Below are positions 12,858 through 20,146 of a stretch of DNA of 24,586 bases, one piece after another. The notes beneath the pieces are model-generated. The model was not told the DNA's origin. It searched no databases and worked only from the letters and a program-made list of their open reading frames with translations. A program made the translations under genes and the position numbers. Origin of the DNA: Fimbriimonadales bacterium (GTDB taxonomy: Bacteria > Armatimonadota > Fimbriimonadia > Fimbriimonadales > GBS-DC); contig JAOAES010000250.1 in assembly GCA_026416655.1 (NCBI GenBank), positions 1 through 24,586 on the forward strand. The letters run 5' to 3'. Position 1 is the stretch's first letter. Each line of letters begins with the position of its first letter.

Positions 12858-15331
12858 CGCGCCCCCTCCAATCGTTCGAGTTCCTTACGGATATCCTCGT
12901 TCATTGGGAAGTTCTCCCGCATCAAGCGCAATAGCTCCAGAGCGCGATAGCGTTGTCCCGCCATCTCCAGGTAGCGCGCCAGTTTGAGCCCCGCCGAGAT
13001 GTCGTCGGGTGCGGCTTTATAGAGCGCCTGCAACGCCAGAATCGCATCGACGGTGGAGCCGTACTGCTCAGCGTGCATCGCCCAGCTGCGCAACAGACTG
13101 ATGTCCTGCGGATTGAGCCGCGCGAGGTGGGCGTAGACGCCGAGCATCTCCCGATGGCGTCCGAGCGTGTTGAGCAGGCTCATCTGCAGGTTCAGTAAGG
13201 AAGCATCGTCGGGGCGGTCGCGCAGGCGGCGTTGGATCAACGCGAGCGCATCTTCCGCTTTCCCCTCACGGCGGAGTAGTTCTACATAGGCTTTGAGCGG
13301 TTCTTGTCCTGGGGTGTTGCGCTGCGCCAGTTCCTGCAGCAGCGCGCGATACTGCGCCTCGCGTTTCAGCTCGCCCGCCAGTCGCTCCAGCGCGGGATAC
13401 AGGCTCAGGTCGTCCGGATTGAGGCGCAGCGCGCCGACCAGCGTGTCCCACGCCGCCTCCTTCTGTCCCTGCTGCGCCTGAATCTGCGCGAGGTGATAGA
13501 GCGTCCATGTGTCGTTGGGGTCTAACTCGCGCGCTCTGTGATAGGCGCGGAGCGCGTCTTCAGGGCGTTTGAGCGTCTCATAAATCACGCCCAGCAGTCT
13601 GTGAATCTGCGGGTTGTTCGGTTCTTTTTTGAGGGCGTCCTGAAAGAGGGCGATTGCCTCCTCGCCTTTACCTGCTTGGAGCATCTCGCTTGCCAGAAAC
13701 GGCAGAAACCGCACGCCATGCCGCTGTGCCATCTGTTTGAGGTAGTTCAGCATCTCGTCGGTGCGCTGCTGCTCCCGATACAGGTTGAGCAGGCTGGAGA
13801 ATGCCACCGGATGGGGCGTCTCGGTAAGCGTCATGCGACGGTAGATTTCGATGGCGGCGTCGGTCTGGTTCAGTTTCTGATACATCGCCGCCGCACCGAG
13901 CAGCGCAATCTCGTTATGAGGGTTCTGCTCCAGCACCTTGCGGTAGAGTTCGAGGGCTTGTTGGGCGTCGTTACGTTTCTCAGCGAGGCGCGCCTTGCCC
14001 AGCAGCGCGAACACCTCGTTGGGGGACTGCTGGAGAAGCTGGTCATACAGCTGCGCCGCCTCCGTATCGCGTCCCTGACGGGAGAGGAACTGTGCATACT
14101 CTCGCACGAACTCGGTCTGGTTCGGGAACTTCTGCAGGAGTTGCTTGTATTCCTCTTCGGCGAGTTTGGGGTTGTTGTTGCGTTCATAGAGGCGGGCGAG
14201 TTGCAGGATGGGGCGTGGGTCGTCGGGCAGGTTGTTCGCCCAGTTGCGCAGAAACGGGGTGATTTCCGCTTCCATCTCCTGCGCCAGCAACGCCTGCAGC
14301 TGCCCCTCATAGGCGCGAGCGTTCTTGGGCGCGAGCTTCAAAACCTGTGCGAACTGCTCACGCGCCTTACCATACTGCTTCAGGTTCAGATTGCAGTGTC
14401 CAATCTCTGTGAGGATGTCCAGATAGAGCGGGTCGCTCGGCGAGGTTTGCTCCAGCGCTGCGCCTAAATGCACGAGAGCTTCGCTGTAGCGCTCCTTCTG
14501 CATCAGGATTAGTCCCGCGCCGATGTGCGCGTCGGGATTGCGCGGGTAAACCCTGGCGATATGGCGAAAATCGGCGAGTGCAGCGTCCAGGTTGCCTGCG
14601 CGTTGATAGAGATAGGCGCGTTTAAGGCGCGTGGGCAGGTCATCAGGTTCTCGCTTGAGCGACTCGCTGTAAGCGCGGATAGCGTGTTCTGGGAGTCCGC
14701 GCGCTTCGTAGGTCATCCCCAGCGACTTCCAGCCCGTGGTGTAATCGGGCTTGAGTTCCACTGTGCGTTTGAAATGCTTCTCCGCCTCGTCGTAGCGGCG
14801 GAGCTGATACGCCGCGATGCCCAGATTGTAGTGGATACGAAAATCGTTGGGGCGAGTCTTGAGCGCTTGCTGGAACTTTTCGATGGCGACGCCCCATTCG
14901 CTCTGCAGCGAGGCAAGCGCACCTTCCAGAATGGGCAGTTCCGGCTCTTTGGGGAATCGGTCGCGCAGCATGCGCAGGTAGCCGCGCGCGTCCGCGAGTT
15001 TGCCCGTGTCCAGCGACAGGCGCGCGAGTTCCACCAGCGGTTTGGGGTCTTTCGGGTTCAGCTCCGCCGCGCGGCGCAGGTGCGCAGCGGCTTTCTCGTT
15101 CTGGTTCTGCAGGCGGTAGACCAGCCCCAGGTTGAGGTGGGCGGGGGCGAAGTTGGGTTGCTTCTGAGTGATTTCGCGGAAGAGCGGCTCCGCCTCGCGC
15201 AGTTTCCCCTGCGCTGCCAGTTGCACAGCGCGGTGGTAGCGTTGCTGAAGGTCTTTAGGAAGCGTCGCCTGCGCCAGTAAACACGCCGTCAGTAGCCCCA
15301 ATCCAATTGCCAAGTAACCGCGTAGTCGCAT
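12854..15331 (-). CDS. Large TPR-repeat lipoprotein
   Basis: The 825-residue protein is made almost entirely of tetratricopeptide repeats, about twenty of them, from residue 25 to the end. Typical units are APAHLNLGLVYRLQNQNEKA and FRIHYNLGIAAYQLRRYDEA. The N-terminus MRLRGYLAIGLGLLTAC carries a lipobox-like L-T-A-C with Cys17, so it is probably lipid-anchored on the outside of the inner membrane or in the outer membrane. TPR arrays form protein-binding solenoids; the overall plan recalls large TPR lipoproteins of exopolysaccharide or export systems, but nothing here identifies a partner except the coupled DUF2993 gene. The frame continues upstream to 15409, but ATG 15331 gives the signal peptide and lies seven bases after GGTATACT, so I prefer it. 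Confidence 0.9.
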   Translation of the reverse strand: MRLRGYLAIGLGLLTACLLAQATLPKDLQQRYHRAVQLAAQGKLREAEPLFREITQKQPNFAPAHLNLGLVYRLQNQNEKAAAHLRRAAELNPKDPKPLVELARLSLDTGKLADARGYLRMLRDRFPKEPELPILEGALASLQSEWGVAIEKFQQALKTRPNDFRIHYNLGIAAYQLRRYDEAEKHFKRTVELKPDYTTGWKSLGMTYEARGLPEHAIRAYSESLKREPDDLPTRLKRAYLYQRAGNLDAALADFRHIARVYPRNPDAHIGAGLILMQKERYSEALVHLGAALEQTSPSDPLYLDILTEIGHCNLNLKQYGKAREQFAQVLKLAPKNARAYEGQLQALLAQEMEAEITPFLRNWANNLPDDPRPILQLARLYERNNNPKLAEEEYKQLLQKFPNQTEFVREYAQFLSRQGRDTEAAQLYDQLLQQSPNEVFALLGKARLAEKRNDAQQALELYRKVLEQNPHNEIALLGAAAMYQKLNQTDAAIEIYRRMTLTETPHPVAFSSLLNLYREQQRTDEMLNYLKQMAQRHGVRFLPFLASEMLQAGKGEEAIALFQDALKKEPNNPQIHRLLGVIYETLKRPEDALRAYHRARELDPNDTWTLYHLAQIQAQQGQKEAAWDTLVGALRLNPDDLSLYPALERLAGELKREAQYRALLQELAQRNTPGQEPLKAYVELLRREGKAEDALALIQRRLRDRPDDASLLNLQMSLLNTLGRHREMLGVYAHLARLNPQDISLLRSWAMHAEQYGSTVDAILALQALYKAAPDDISAGLKLARYLEMAGQRYRALELLRLMRENFPMNEDIRKELERLEGAR

Positions 15332-15338
15332 CGGGGGA

Positions 15339-15346
15339 AGTATACC
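15339..15346 (-). promoter_or_regulatory. Promoter -10-like octamer GGTATACT before the TPR lipoprotein gene
   Basis: GGTATACT ends seven bases before the ATG at 15331, so the message should be leaderless. The bases between are TCCCCCG, with no possible ribosome binding site. Confidence 0.6.
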
Positions 15347-15583
15347 CGCCTCGTTCGCCTCCCAGAGAGAAGGCTTGCCAAAGCGAGGTACCAACGCGCG
15401 CTTCCGCATGAAGCACCCTACCCTGAGCTTAGTCCATCGCCCCGCGTTTCAGCAGAGCGGAAGGTTGATGGCGCACTACGAGGTAGTTCACTCACCCTGC
15501 GAACAGTACCTAATTATACTCTATTGATGTATGAAAGGTTCCTTTTGAAACGCTCCCTGCTTTTCAGCGTCTGACTCTGTGCC

Positions 15584-16459
15584 ATGTTTCAAGAGCCTGA
15601 GATAGAGGAGCAGGCGGTTGTGTGTGGTCTGCCTCGCGCCGTGACCTGCATAGAGGCAACCGCGAACAGCCTATGGATCGGCACAACAGCAGGATTGTAC
15701 CTCTATCGCGACCTGCGCGCTCCAGCAGCAAGTTTCTTGCCCGAAGAGCCGATTAATGCCCTTGCCGTAGCGTCCGCCACTGTCTATGTCGCTGTGAAGC
15801 GGAACTGGGGCGTGTATCAGATTTCGCCTTCTCTGCGGATTACGCCGATAGAGCCGCCTGAAGTCACAACAGCGGAGTCTATGGAGCCGCGCGCGCTCGC
15901 CATCTGGAACAACGCGTTGGCAGTTGCCTCGACGACGGGTCTCCATCGCTACGCGCTGAGCCGCCGCGAATGGGAGTTGGTGGACCGCGAGGTCTATCCG
16001 TATCTGTTGGCGACGGGCGTACGTCTCTGGGCGTGTGGAAGTCAGCTGGTGGGCTTTGACCGCCAGTACCGCCCTGTAGAGCGCGTCCCCGTGCGGATAG
16101 CAACGCCTCCTGTGCTGGAGCAGTCGCGCCTCTGGTGGGCAACGACGAGCGGCGGGACCGTAAGTCTGCACCGTTATTCGCTGGGGGGCGGCAAGACGCA
16201 GCGCGAGGATTTCCCTCTCGACGACTGGGCGTTGCGCGCGGGCGGTGGCAGCCAAGCGACGGCGTTGGCGCGTTTCGGCGCGTTCTGGTATGTGGGCTTG
16301 GGCGGGCGAGGGCGCGGGATGGTCTTGCGCCTGAACTTCAAGGCGAAACGCGCTGAGCTGGCATGGCAGGGCGCGTCGGTCAACGCCCTCGCCGTATGGC
16401 GCGGCAATCTGATGGTGGGCGCGCGCGACGGTCTCTACGCCCTACAGCGCATCGAATAG
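15584..16459 (+). CDS. Seven-repeat beta-propeller protein, function unknown
   Basis: The 291-residue product can be divided into seven repeats of about 40 residues, near 18-42, 57-81, 102-124, 139-160, 177-198, 224-251 and 266-290. Each has an ALA-type strand, then LW(I/V)-type and GLYxY-type strands. Examples are SLWIGTTAGLYLYR, NALAVASTTGLHRY and NLMVGARDGLYAL. This predicts a complete seven-bladed propeller related to the sensor propellers of two-component regulators (inference). No signal peptide or membrane segment is seen, and no enzyme or signalling domain is attached. No Shine-Dalgarno sequence precedes the ATG; the nearest -10-like box is TATACT at 15515-15520, about 63 bases upstream. 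The 15347-15583 region otherwise shows nothing I can identify. Confidence 0.7.
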   Translation: MFQEPEIEEQAVVCGLPRAVTCIEATANSLWIGTTAGLYLYRDLRAPAASFLPEEPINALAVASATVYVAVKRNWGVYQISPSLRITPIEPPEVTTAESMEPRALAIWNNALAVASTTGLHRYALSRREWELVDREVYPYLLATGVRLWACGSQLVGFDRQYRPVERVPVRIATPPVLEQSRLWWATTSGGTVSLHRYSLGGGKTQREDFPLDDWALRAGGGSQATALARFGAFWYVGLGGRGRGMVLRLNFKAKRAELAWQGASVNALAVWRGNLMVGARDGLYALQRIE

Positions 16460-16481
16460 CGAACGCCCAATCACCCACTGC

Positions 16482-16489
16482 GGTATACT
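16482..16489 (+). promoter_or_regulatory. Promoter -10-like octamer GGTATACT before the N-acetylglucosamine kinase gene
   Basis: The box ends 15 bases before the ATG at 16505. No Shine-Dalgarno sequence lies between, and no -35 consensus is visible. It starts 23 bases after the stop of the propeller gene. Confidence 0.5.
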
Positions 16490-16504
16490 TCACGCTCAGC
16501 GACG

Positions 16505-17404
16505 ATGGGCGTCATCATCGGTATCGAAGGGGGCGGCACAAAGACAGGCTGTGCCGTGCTGAATGAGCAGGGCGAATTGCTCGCCTACGCCGAGGGCGGA
16601 CCCGCTAACTTGAACTTCGTGGATGAGGCAACGCAACGACAGTCGTTCGAAACCGCTCTGAAGGGCGCGCTGCAAGGCATCAACGAACCGATCCGTGCGC
16701 TCGGCTACTGCGTGGCGGGCACACGCGCCAACTGGGAGTGGCTCCTCGAGAGACTGGGCAATCCGCCTGCGTACGCCGTCGAGGAGTCGCGCATGGCGAT
16801 GCTCAGCACGGGCATCGAGGTCGCGCACGGCGTGTCGGTTGTGGCGGGCACAGGCTCGCTGATTGGCGGCTTCAGGGACGACGAGCTGGTTCTGCAGATG
16901 GGCGGCTGGGGCGCGCTGCTGGGCGACGAGGGCAGCGCGTATGATGTAGCGATGCGCGGCATCCGTGCCGCCGTGCGCGCATGGGACGGACGCGCCCCCC
17001 ACAATAAACTCATCGAAGCCGTGCAGCAGTTTTTCGGCGTCCATAGCCTCACGGAGCTGGTGCCCCTGTTCTATCAGCAGGGCGTGCCGCGCCATCAGGT
17101 CGCGGCGTTTGCGCAGAGCGTGGTGGAGACCGCCGACCAAGGCGACCCCACCGCGAGGATGATTCTAACGCATGCAAGCTCCGAGCTGGCGCACGACGCC
17201 CAAGCCTGCGCCGCCCGCCTGTTCACCCACCATGACGCCTTCACCGTCGCGATGACGGGGGGAATGTTCAGAAGCGCTCTCTACCGCAGGGCGTTTGAGG
17301 AAACCTTCGCGCAGGTTTTTCCTCACGCCGCGTTCCGCATGCCTGTCATGGAGCCGGCGACGGCAGTGGCGAAGGCAGTTCGAAAGAAGTTAAGCTTAGT
17401 TTGA
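16505..17404 (+). CDS. N-acetylglucosamine kinase-like protein (BadF/BadG/BcrA/BcrD ATPase family)
   Basis: This 299-residue ASKHA-fold kinase probably phosphorylates an amino sugar such as N-acetylglucosamine or N-acetylmuramic acid with ATP. The phosphate-1 loop GIEGGGTKTGCAV (6-18) opens the protein. VVAGTGSLIGG (about 115-125) is the phosphate-2/adenosine part, followed by GGWGALLGDEGSAYDVA, a signature of NAGK and MurK-type enzymes. MTGGMF lies near residue 252. The role would be salvage of cell-wall or chitin sugars (family knowledge); the precise sugar is not readable. It converges on the nucleoside-type permease pair, so a joint transport-phosphorylation unit is possible but the genes are not co-transcribed. 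Confidence 0.87.
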   Translation: MGVIIGIEGGGTKTGCAVLNEQGELLAYAEGGPANLNFVDEATQRQSFETALKGALQGINEPIRALGYCVAGTRANWEWLLERLGNPPAYAVEESRMAMLSTGIEVAHGVSVVAGTGSLIGGFRDDELVLQMGGWGALLGDEGSAYDVAMRGIRAAVRAWDGRAPHNKLIEAVQQFFGVHSLTELVPLFYQQGVPRHQVAAFAQSVVETADQGDPTARMILTHASSELAHDAQACAARLFTHHDAFTVAMTGGMFRSALYRRAFEETFAQVFPHAAFRMPVMEPATAVAKAVRKKLSLV

Positions 17405-17412
17405 GGTACAGA

Positions 17413-17434
17413 GCAGGAATCTTGAGTTACCTGC
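17413..17434 (+). terminator. Possible hairpin after the kinase gene
   Basis: GCAGGAA and TTACCTGC pair over about seven bases with one bulge. It starts nine bases after the kinase stop. There is no T-tract, so the call is weak. Confidence 0.25.
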
Positions 17435-17493
17435 GCCGATGTCTAACGGATACAGCCATAAACTCAGCCCGTTCGTACGCCGTTCGCTGTGCC

Positions 17494-18420
17494 TCAATTC
17501 CCCAAGTCGGACGGTGGCTTCATTTTGCCCAGCAGCCCCATCAGCGCAATCACGGTGAGCAGGTAGGGCAACATGAGCAGGAGGTCGGTGGGCAGTTGCA
17601 CGCCGAACACGGGCTGACCTTGCAGGCGCATTTGCAACGCTTCAAAGAACCCGAACCCCAGCGCCGCACCCGCCGCGCCCAGCGGATGCCACCTGCCGAA
17701 AATCAGCGCCGCCAGCGCGATGAATCCCCTGCCCGCGCTCATATTCTCGCGGAACTGCCCTGTCGCCGCCAGTACCAAAAATGCGCCCGCCATGCCCGCG
17801 AATACGCCCGACCACAGCACGCCGAGATAGCGCAGGCGTTTCACCGGCACGCCCATCGTACGCGCTTTGACCGAATCGTTGCCCACCGCATAGACCTGCA
17901 GCCCCCAGCGCGTGCGCGTGAGCAACGTTAGCAGCATGAACGGCAACACAAGCGCGAAGAGCGTGAACCAGCTCTGGTCTTTCAGCAGCGCGTTGAATAT
18001 CGGCAAGTTTTCCAGCCCGCCCAGCGACACGGGAGCGAACATCGTCACGACGGAGGTCTCGCCCGCCTCTTCGCGGGGCACGATAATCTGGCGGAACAGG
18101 TAGGTGCTGAGACCCAGCGCGAGCAGGTTAATCGCCACGCCGCTCACGATGTGGTCGGTGCGCCATTCCTGCGTAGCGACGGCGTGGAGCAGGGCGAGCG
18201 TGACGCCCACTCCCATCGCGCATGCCAGCCCGACCAGCGGCGACCCCGTGAGCAGTGCGCCCAGTGCCGCCGCGAACGCGCCCATCAGAATCTTGCCCTC
18301 CAGCCCGATGTTAATCACGCCCACGCGCTCGCTCATCAGCCCGCCCAGCGCCGCCAGAATGAGCGGCGTCGCCTGTCGCAACGCCGCACCGACCAGTTGC
18401 GCGTCAAAGATGTCGCTCAT
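17494..18420 (-). CDS. Nucleoside-type ABC transporter permease (NupQ/YufQ-like)
   Basis: The 308-residue polytopic membrane protein belongs to the permease family of BmpA-dependent nucleoside/simple-sugar importers. The motif ALGGLMSERVGVINIGLEGKILMGAF (split: GGLMSERVGVINIGLEG, about 26-42) is diagnostic for the second permease of these systems. AVGNDSVKARTMGVPV is the cytoplasmic loop that contacts the ATPase, and ALAALIFGRWHPLGA is a further conserved block. It follows the other permease by two bases, with GGAGGG six bases before the ATG. The substrate is probably a nucleoside, but riboflavin or other compounds are transported by some relatives. Confidence 0.9.
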   Translation of the reverse strand: MSDIFDAQLVGAALRQATPLILAALGGLMSERVGVINIGLEGKILMGAFAAALGALLTGSPLVGLACAMGVGVTLALLHAVATQEWRTDHIVSGVAINLLALGLSTYLFRQIIVPREEAGETSVVTMFAPVSLGGLENLPIFNALLKDQSWFTLFALVLPFMLLTLLTRTRWGLQVYAVGNDSVKARTMGVPVKRLRYLGVLWSGVFAGMAGAFLVLAATGQFRENMSAGRGFIALAALIFGRWHPLGAAGAALGFGFFEALQMRLQGQPVFGVQLPTDLLLMLPYLLTVIALMGLLGKMKPPSDLGN

Positions 18421-18422
18421 CG

Positions 18423-19466
18423 TCAGCCCTCCACACGCCGTTTTCGTAAATAGACCGCCGCCACATAGAGGATTAGCACGGCTTGCGCCACGACCGCGAT
18501 TTCTTTAGGCGCGCCCGTCTCGGCATGCAGGTGGTACGCCCCACTGCGCAACGCGCTCATCAGCCACGCCGAGACCACCGCCACCGCAGGATGGTTGCCC
18601 GCCAGCAACGCAACGGCGATACCGTCAAAGCCGTACTCGCTCGGAAATCCCTCGAAGAAGCGATATTGTGAGCCGCAGACCTCAATCGCGCCTGCCAATC
18701 CCGCCAGCCCGCCCGACAGGAGCATCGCCTCTACCATTCGTCGCGCAGTCGGCGCGCCCGCAGCATCGGCGGCGTCGCGATTCGCGCCCGTCGCGCGCGT
18801 CTCGTAGCCCCACACCGTGCGATACAGAACCAACCATAGCCCCAACGCCGTCAGGATTGCAATTCCCAGCCCCCAACTCGCCTGCAAGAAGTCCTCGCGC
18901 AAGAGGGGGAGCCGTGCCGCGTCGGCGATAACAGCAGTCTGCGGGGCGTCGCCCGCCGGATCTTTCAACCGCTCCGTCACGAGCCAGTGCGTCAAATAGA
19001 GCGCGATGTAGTTGAACATGATGGTGGAGATGACCTCGTGTGCGCCGCGCCGTACCTTGAGCCAGACAGGCGCGAACGCCCAGAGCGCGCCCGCCGCCGC
19101 CCCGACCAGCAGCGCGAGAGGCAGATGGAGCCGTTCGGGAACGCCCGTCAGCGTCCCAATCCACGCCGCCGCAATCGCGCCCATCAGCAACTGTCCTGCC
19201 GCGCCGATGTTGAACAGCCCCGCCTGTAGCGCAATCGCCACGGCAAGCCCCGTCAGCAGCAGCAGCGTCATATCGTGCAACACGGAATCCCACGCATCTA
19301 CGGGTCCGAAAGCGTCTGTGCGGGGATAGCCCGTTGCGCCCTGCAGGATTATCTGGAAACTTTCGCCCAGAGGCTTGCCTGTCGCCGCAATCAGCAAAGT
19401 CAACGCCGCTAACACGATAATCGCGCCCAGCAGCGCAGGCAGCACGCGCGTTCTGAACATCGGCAT
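18423..19466 (-). CDS. Nucleoside-type ABC transporter permease (NupP/YufP-like)
   Basis: The 347-residue protein is the first permease of the pair, with about ten transmembrane segments. GLFNIGAAGQLLMGAI, WLKVRRGAHEVISTIMFNYIA and ATGANRDAADAAGAP are hallmark blocks of the NupP/YufP family. In known operons the order is lipoprotein, ATPase, NupP, NupQ; here neither the BmpA-like lipoprotein nor the double-domain ATPase is present, so they must be encoded elsewhere if the importer is active. ATG 19466 and ATG 19460 are both possible. The AGGAGG upstream is over 20 bases away, and I see no GGTANNNT box for this gene. It is divergent from the Uma2 gene. Confidence 0.9.
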   Translation of the reverse strand: MPMFRTRVLPALLGAIIVLAALTLLIAATGKPLGESFQIILQGATGYPRTDAFGPVDAWDSVLHDMTLLLLTGLAVAIALQAGLFNIGAAGQLLMGAIAAAWIGTLTGVPERLHLPLALLVGAAAGALWAFAPVWLKVRRGAHEVISTIMFNYIALYLTHWLVTERLKDPAGDAPQTAVIADAARLPLLREDFLQASWGLGIAILTALGLWLVLYRTVWGYETRATGANRDAADAAGAPTARRMVEAMLLSGGLAGLAGAIEVCGSQYRFFEGFPSEYGFDGIAVALLAGNHPAVAVVSAWLMSALRSGAYHLHAETGAPKEIAVVAQAVLILYVAAVYLRKRRVEG

Positions 19467-19506
19467 TTTAATTCGCCACGCGCTCCCAACCTCCTGCCCT
19501 CATCGA

Positions 19507-19514
19507 GGTATACT
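19507..19514 (+). promoter_or_regulatory. Promoter -10-like octamer GGTATACT before the Uma2 gene
   Basis: The box ends seven bases before the ATG at 19522, the same spacing as for the TPR gene on the other strand. The message should be leaderless. Confidence 0.6.
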
Positions 19515-19521
19515 GAAGCCG

Positions 19522-20130
19522 ATGTCTGCGCCTGCCGTGCTGACACAGCCGACTGCTGAAGAGCCTGCAGCGCCCCACCTTGCGCTGCAGCGATTGCGCT
19601 TCACGCCCGAACAGTTCCACAGGCTGGGCGAACTCGGCTTCTTCGACGACGACCAGAAATACGAACTGCTGGAAGGAGACATCTACCCTATGCCGCCTGA
19701 AGGACCTGAGCATTCCACAGAGCGCACGCGCTTGATGTATCGTTTCGTGTCGCGCCAGACCCGCGACTGGCATGTGCGCATCGAAGCCCCCCTGCGCTTA
19801 AACGATAGCGAGCCGATTCCTGATATTGCTATCGTGCCAGGGCGCGTGGAGGACTACGAGTCGCAACATCCGACGACGGCGTTGCTGGTGATTGAGATTG
19901 CGCAGACCTCGCTGCCGCGCGACCGCACGCAGAAACTGGCTCTCTACGCGCAGGCAGGCGTGCCCGAATACTGGATTGTGAACTTACAAGACCGCCGATT
20001 GGAGGTCTATCGCGAGCCAGCGGGCAGAGAGTACAAAGCCATCCGCTACTACACGCAGGACGAGACCGTCGCGCCGCTGTTTGACCCGGCGTGGTCAATC
20101 CCCGTAGCAGAGCTGTTCGGCGGCGGATAA
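19522..20130 (+). CDS. Uma2-family (DUF820) putative restriction-endonuclease-fold protein
   Basis: The 202-residue protein has the PD-(D/E)XK nuclease fold of the Uma2 family. YELLEGDIY (47-55), PIPDIAIV with Asp101, LLVIEIAQTS with Glu125, and the Lys138 region are followed by YAQAGVPEYWIVN (142-154), all family hallmarks. Uma2 genes are abundant in Cyanobacteria, Chloroflexi, Planctomycetes and Armatimonadota, often in many copies; their function is unknown and no substrate DNA is established. The open frame extends upstream to 19375 across the divergent permease gene, but ATG 19522 right after the promoter box gives the normal length. No partner gene is apparent. Confidence 0.9.
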   Translation: MSAPAVLTQPTAEEPAAPHLALQRLRFTPEQFHRLGELGFFDDDQKYELLEGDIYPMPPEGPEHSTERTRLMYRFVSRQTRDWHVRIEAPLRLNDSEPIPDIAIVPGRVEDYESQHPTTALLVIEIAQTSLPRDRTQKLALYAQAGVPEYWIVNLQDRRLEVYREPAGREYKAIRYYTQDETVAPLFDPAWSIPVAELFGGG

Positions 20131-20146
20131 AAACGCGCCTCGCCCG

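Noticed and set aside
13538..14467. 309-residue open frame on the plus strand opposite the TPR gene
   Set aside because: The TPR frame is unmistakable; the opposite frame is a compositional artefact, as is the similar one at 14525-15280.
17401..17931. 176-residue plus-strand frame starting at the kinase stop
   Set aside because: Most of it lies antisense to the well-supported NupQ-like permease and its sequence is arginine/glutamine/histidine-rich without any motif.
19375..19521. N-terminal extension of the Uma2 frame
   Set aside because: It overlaps the divergent permease gene, and ATG 19522 follows a promoter box at the spacing seen elsewhere.
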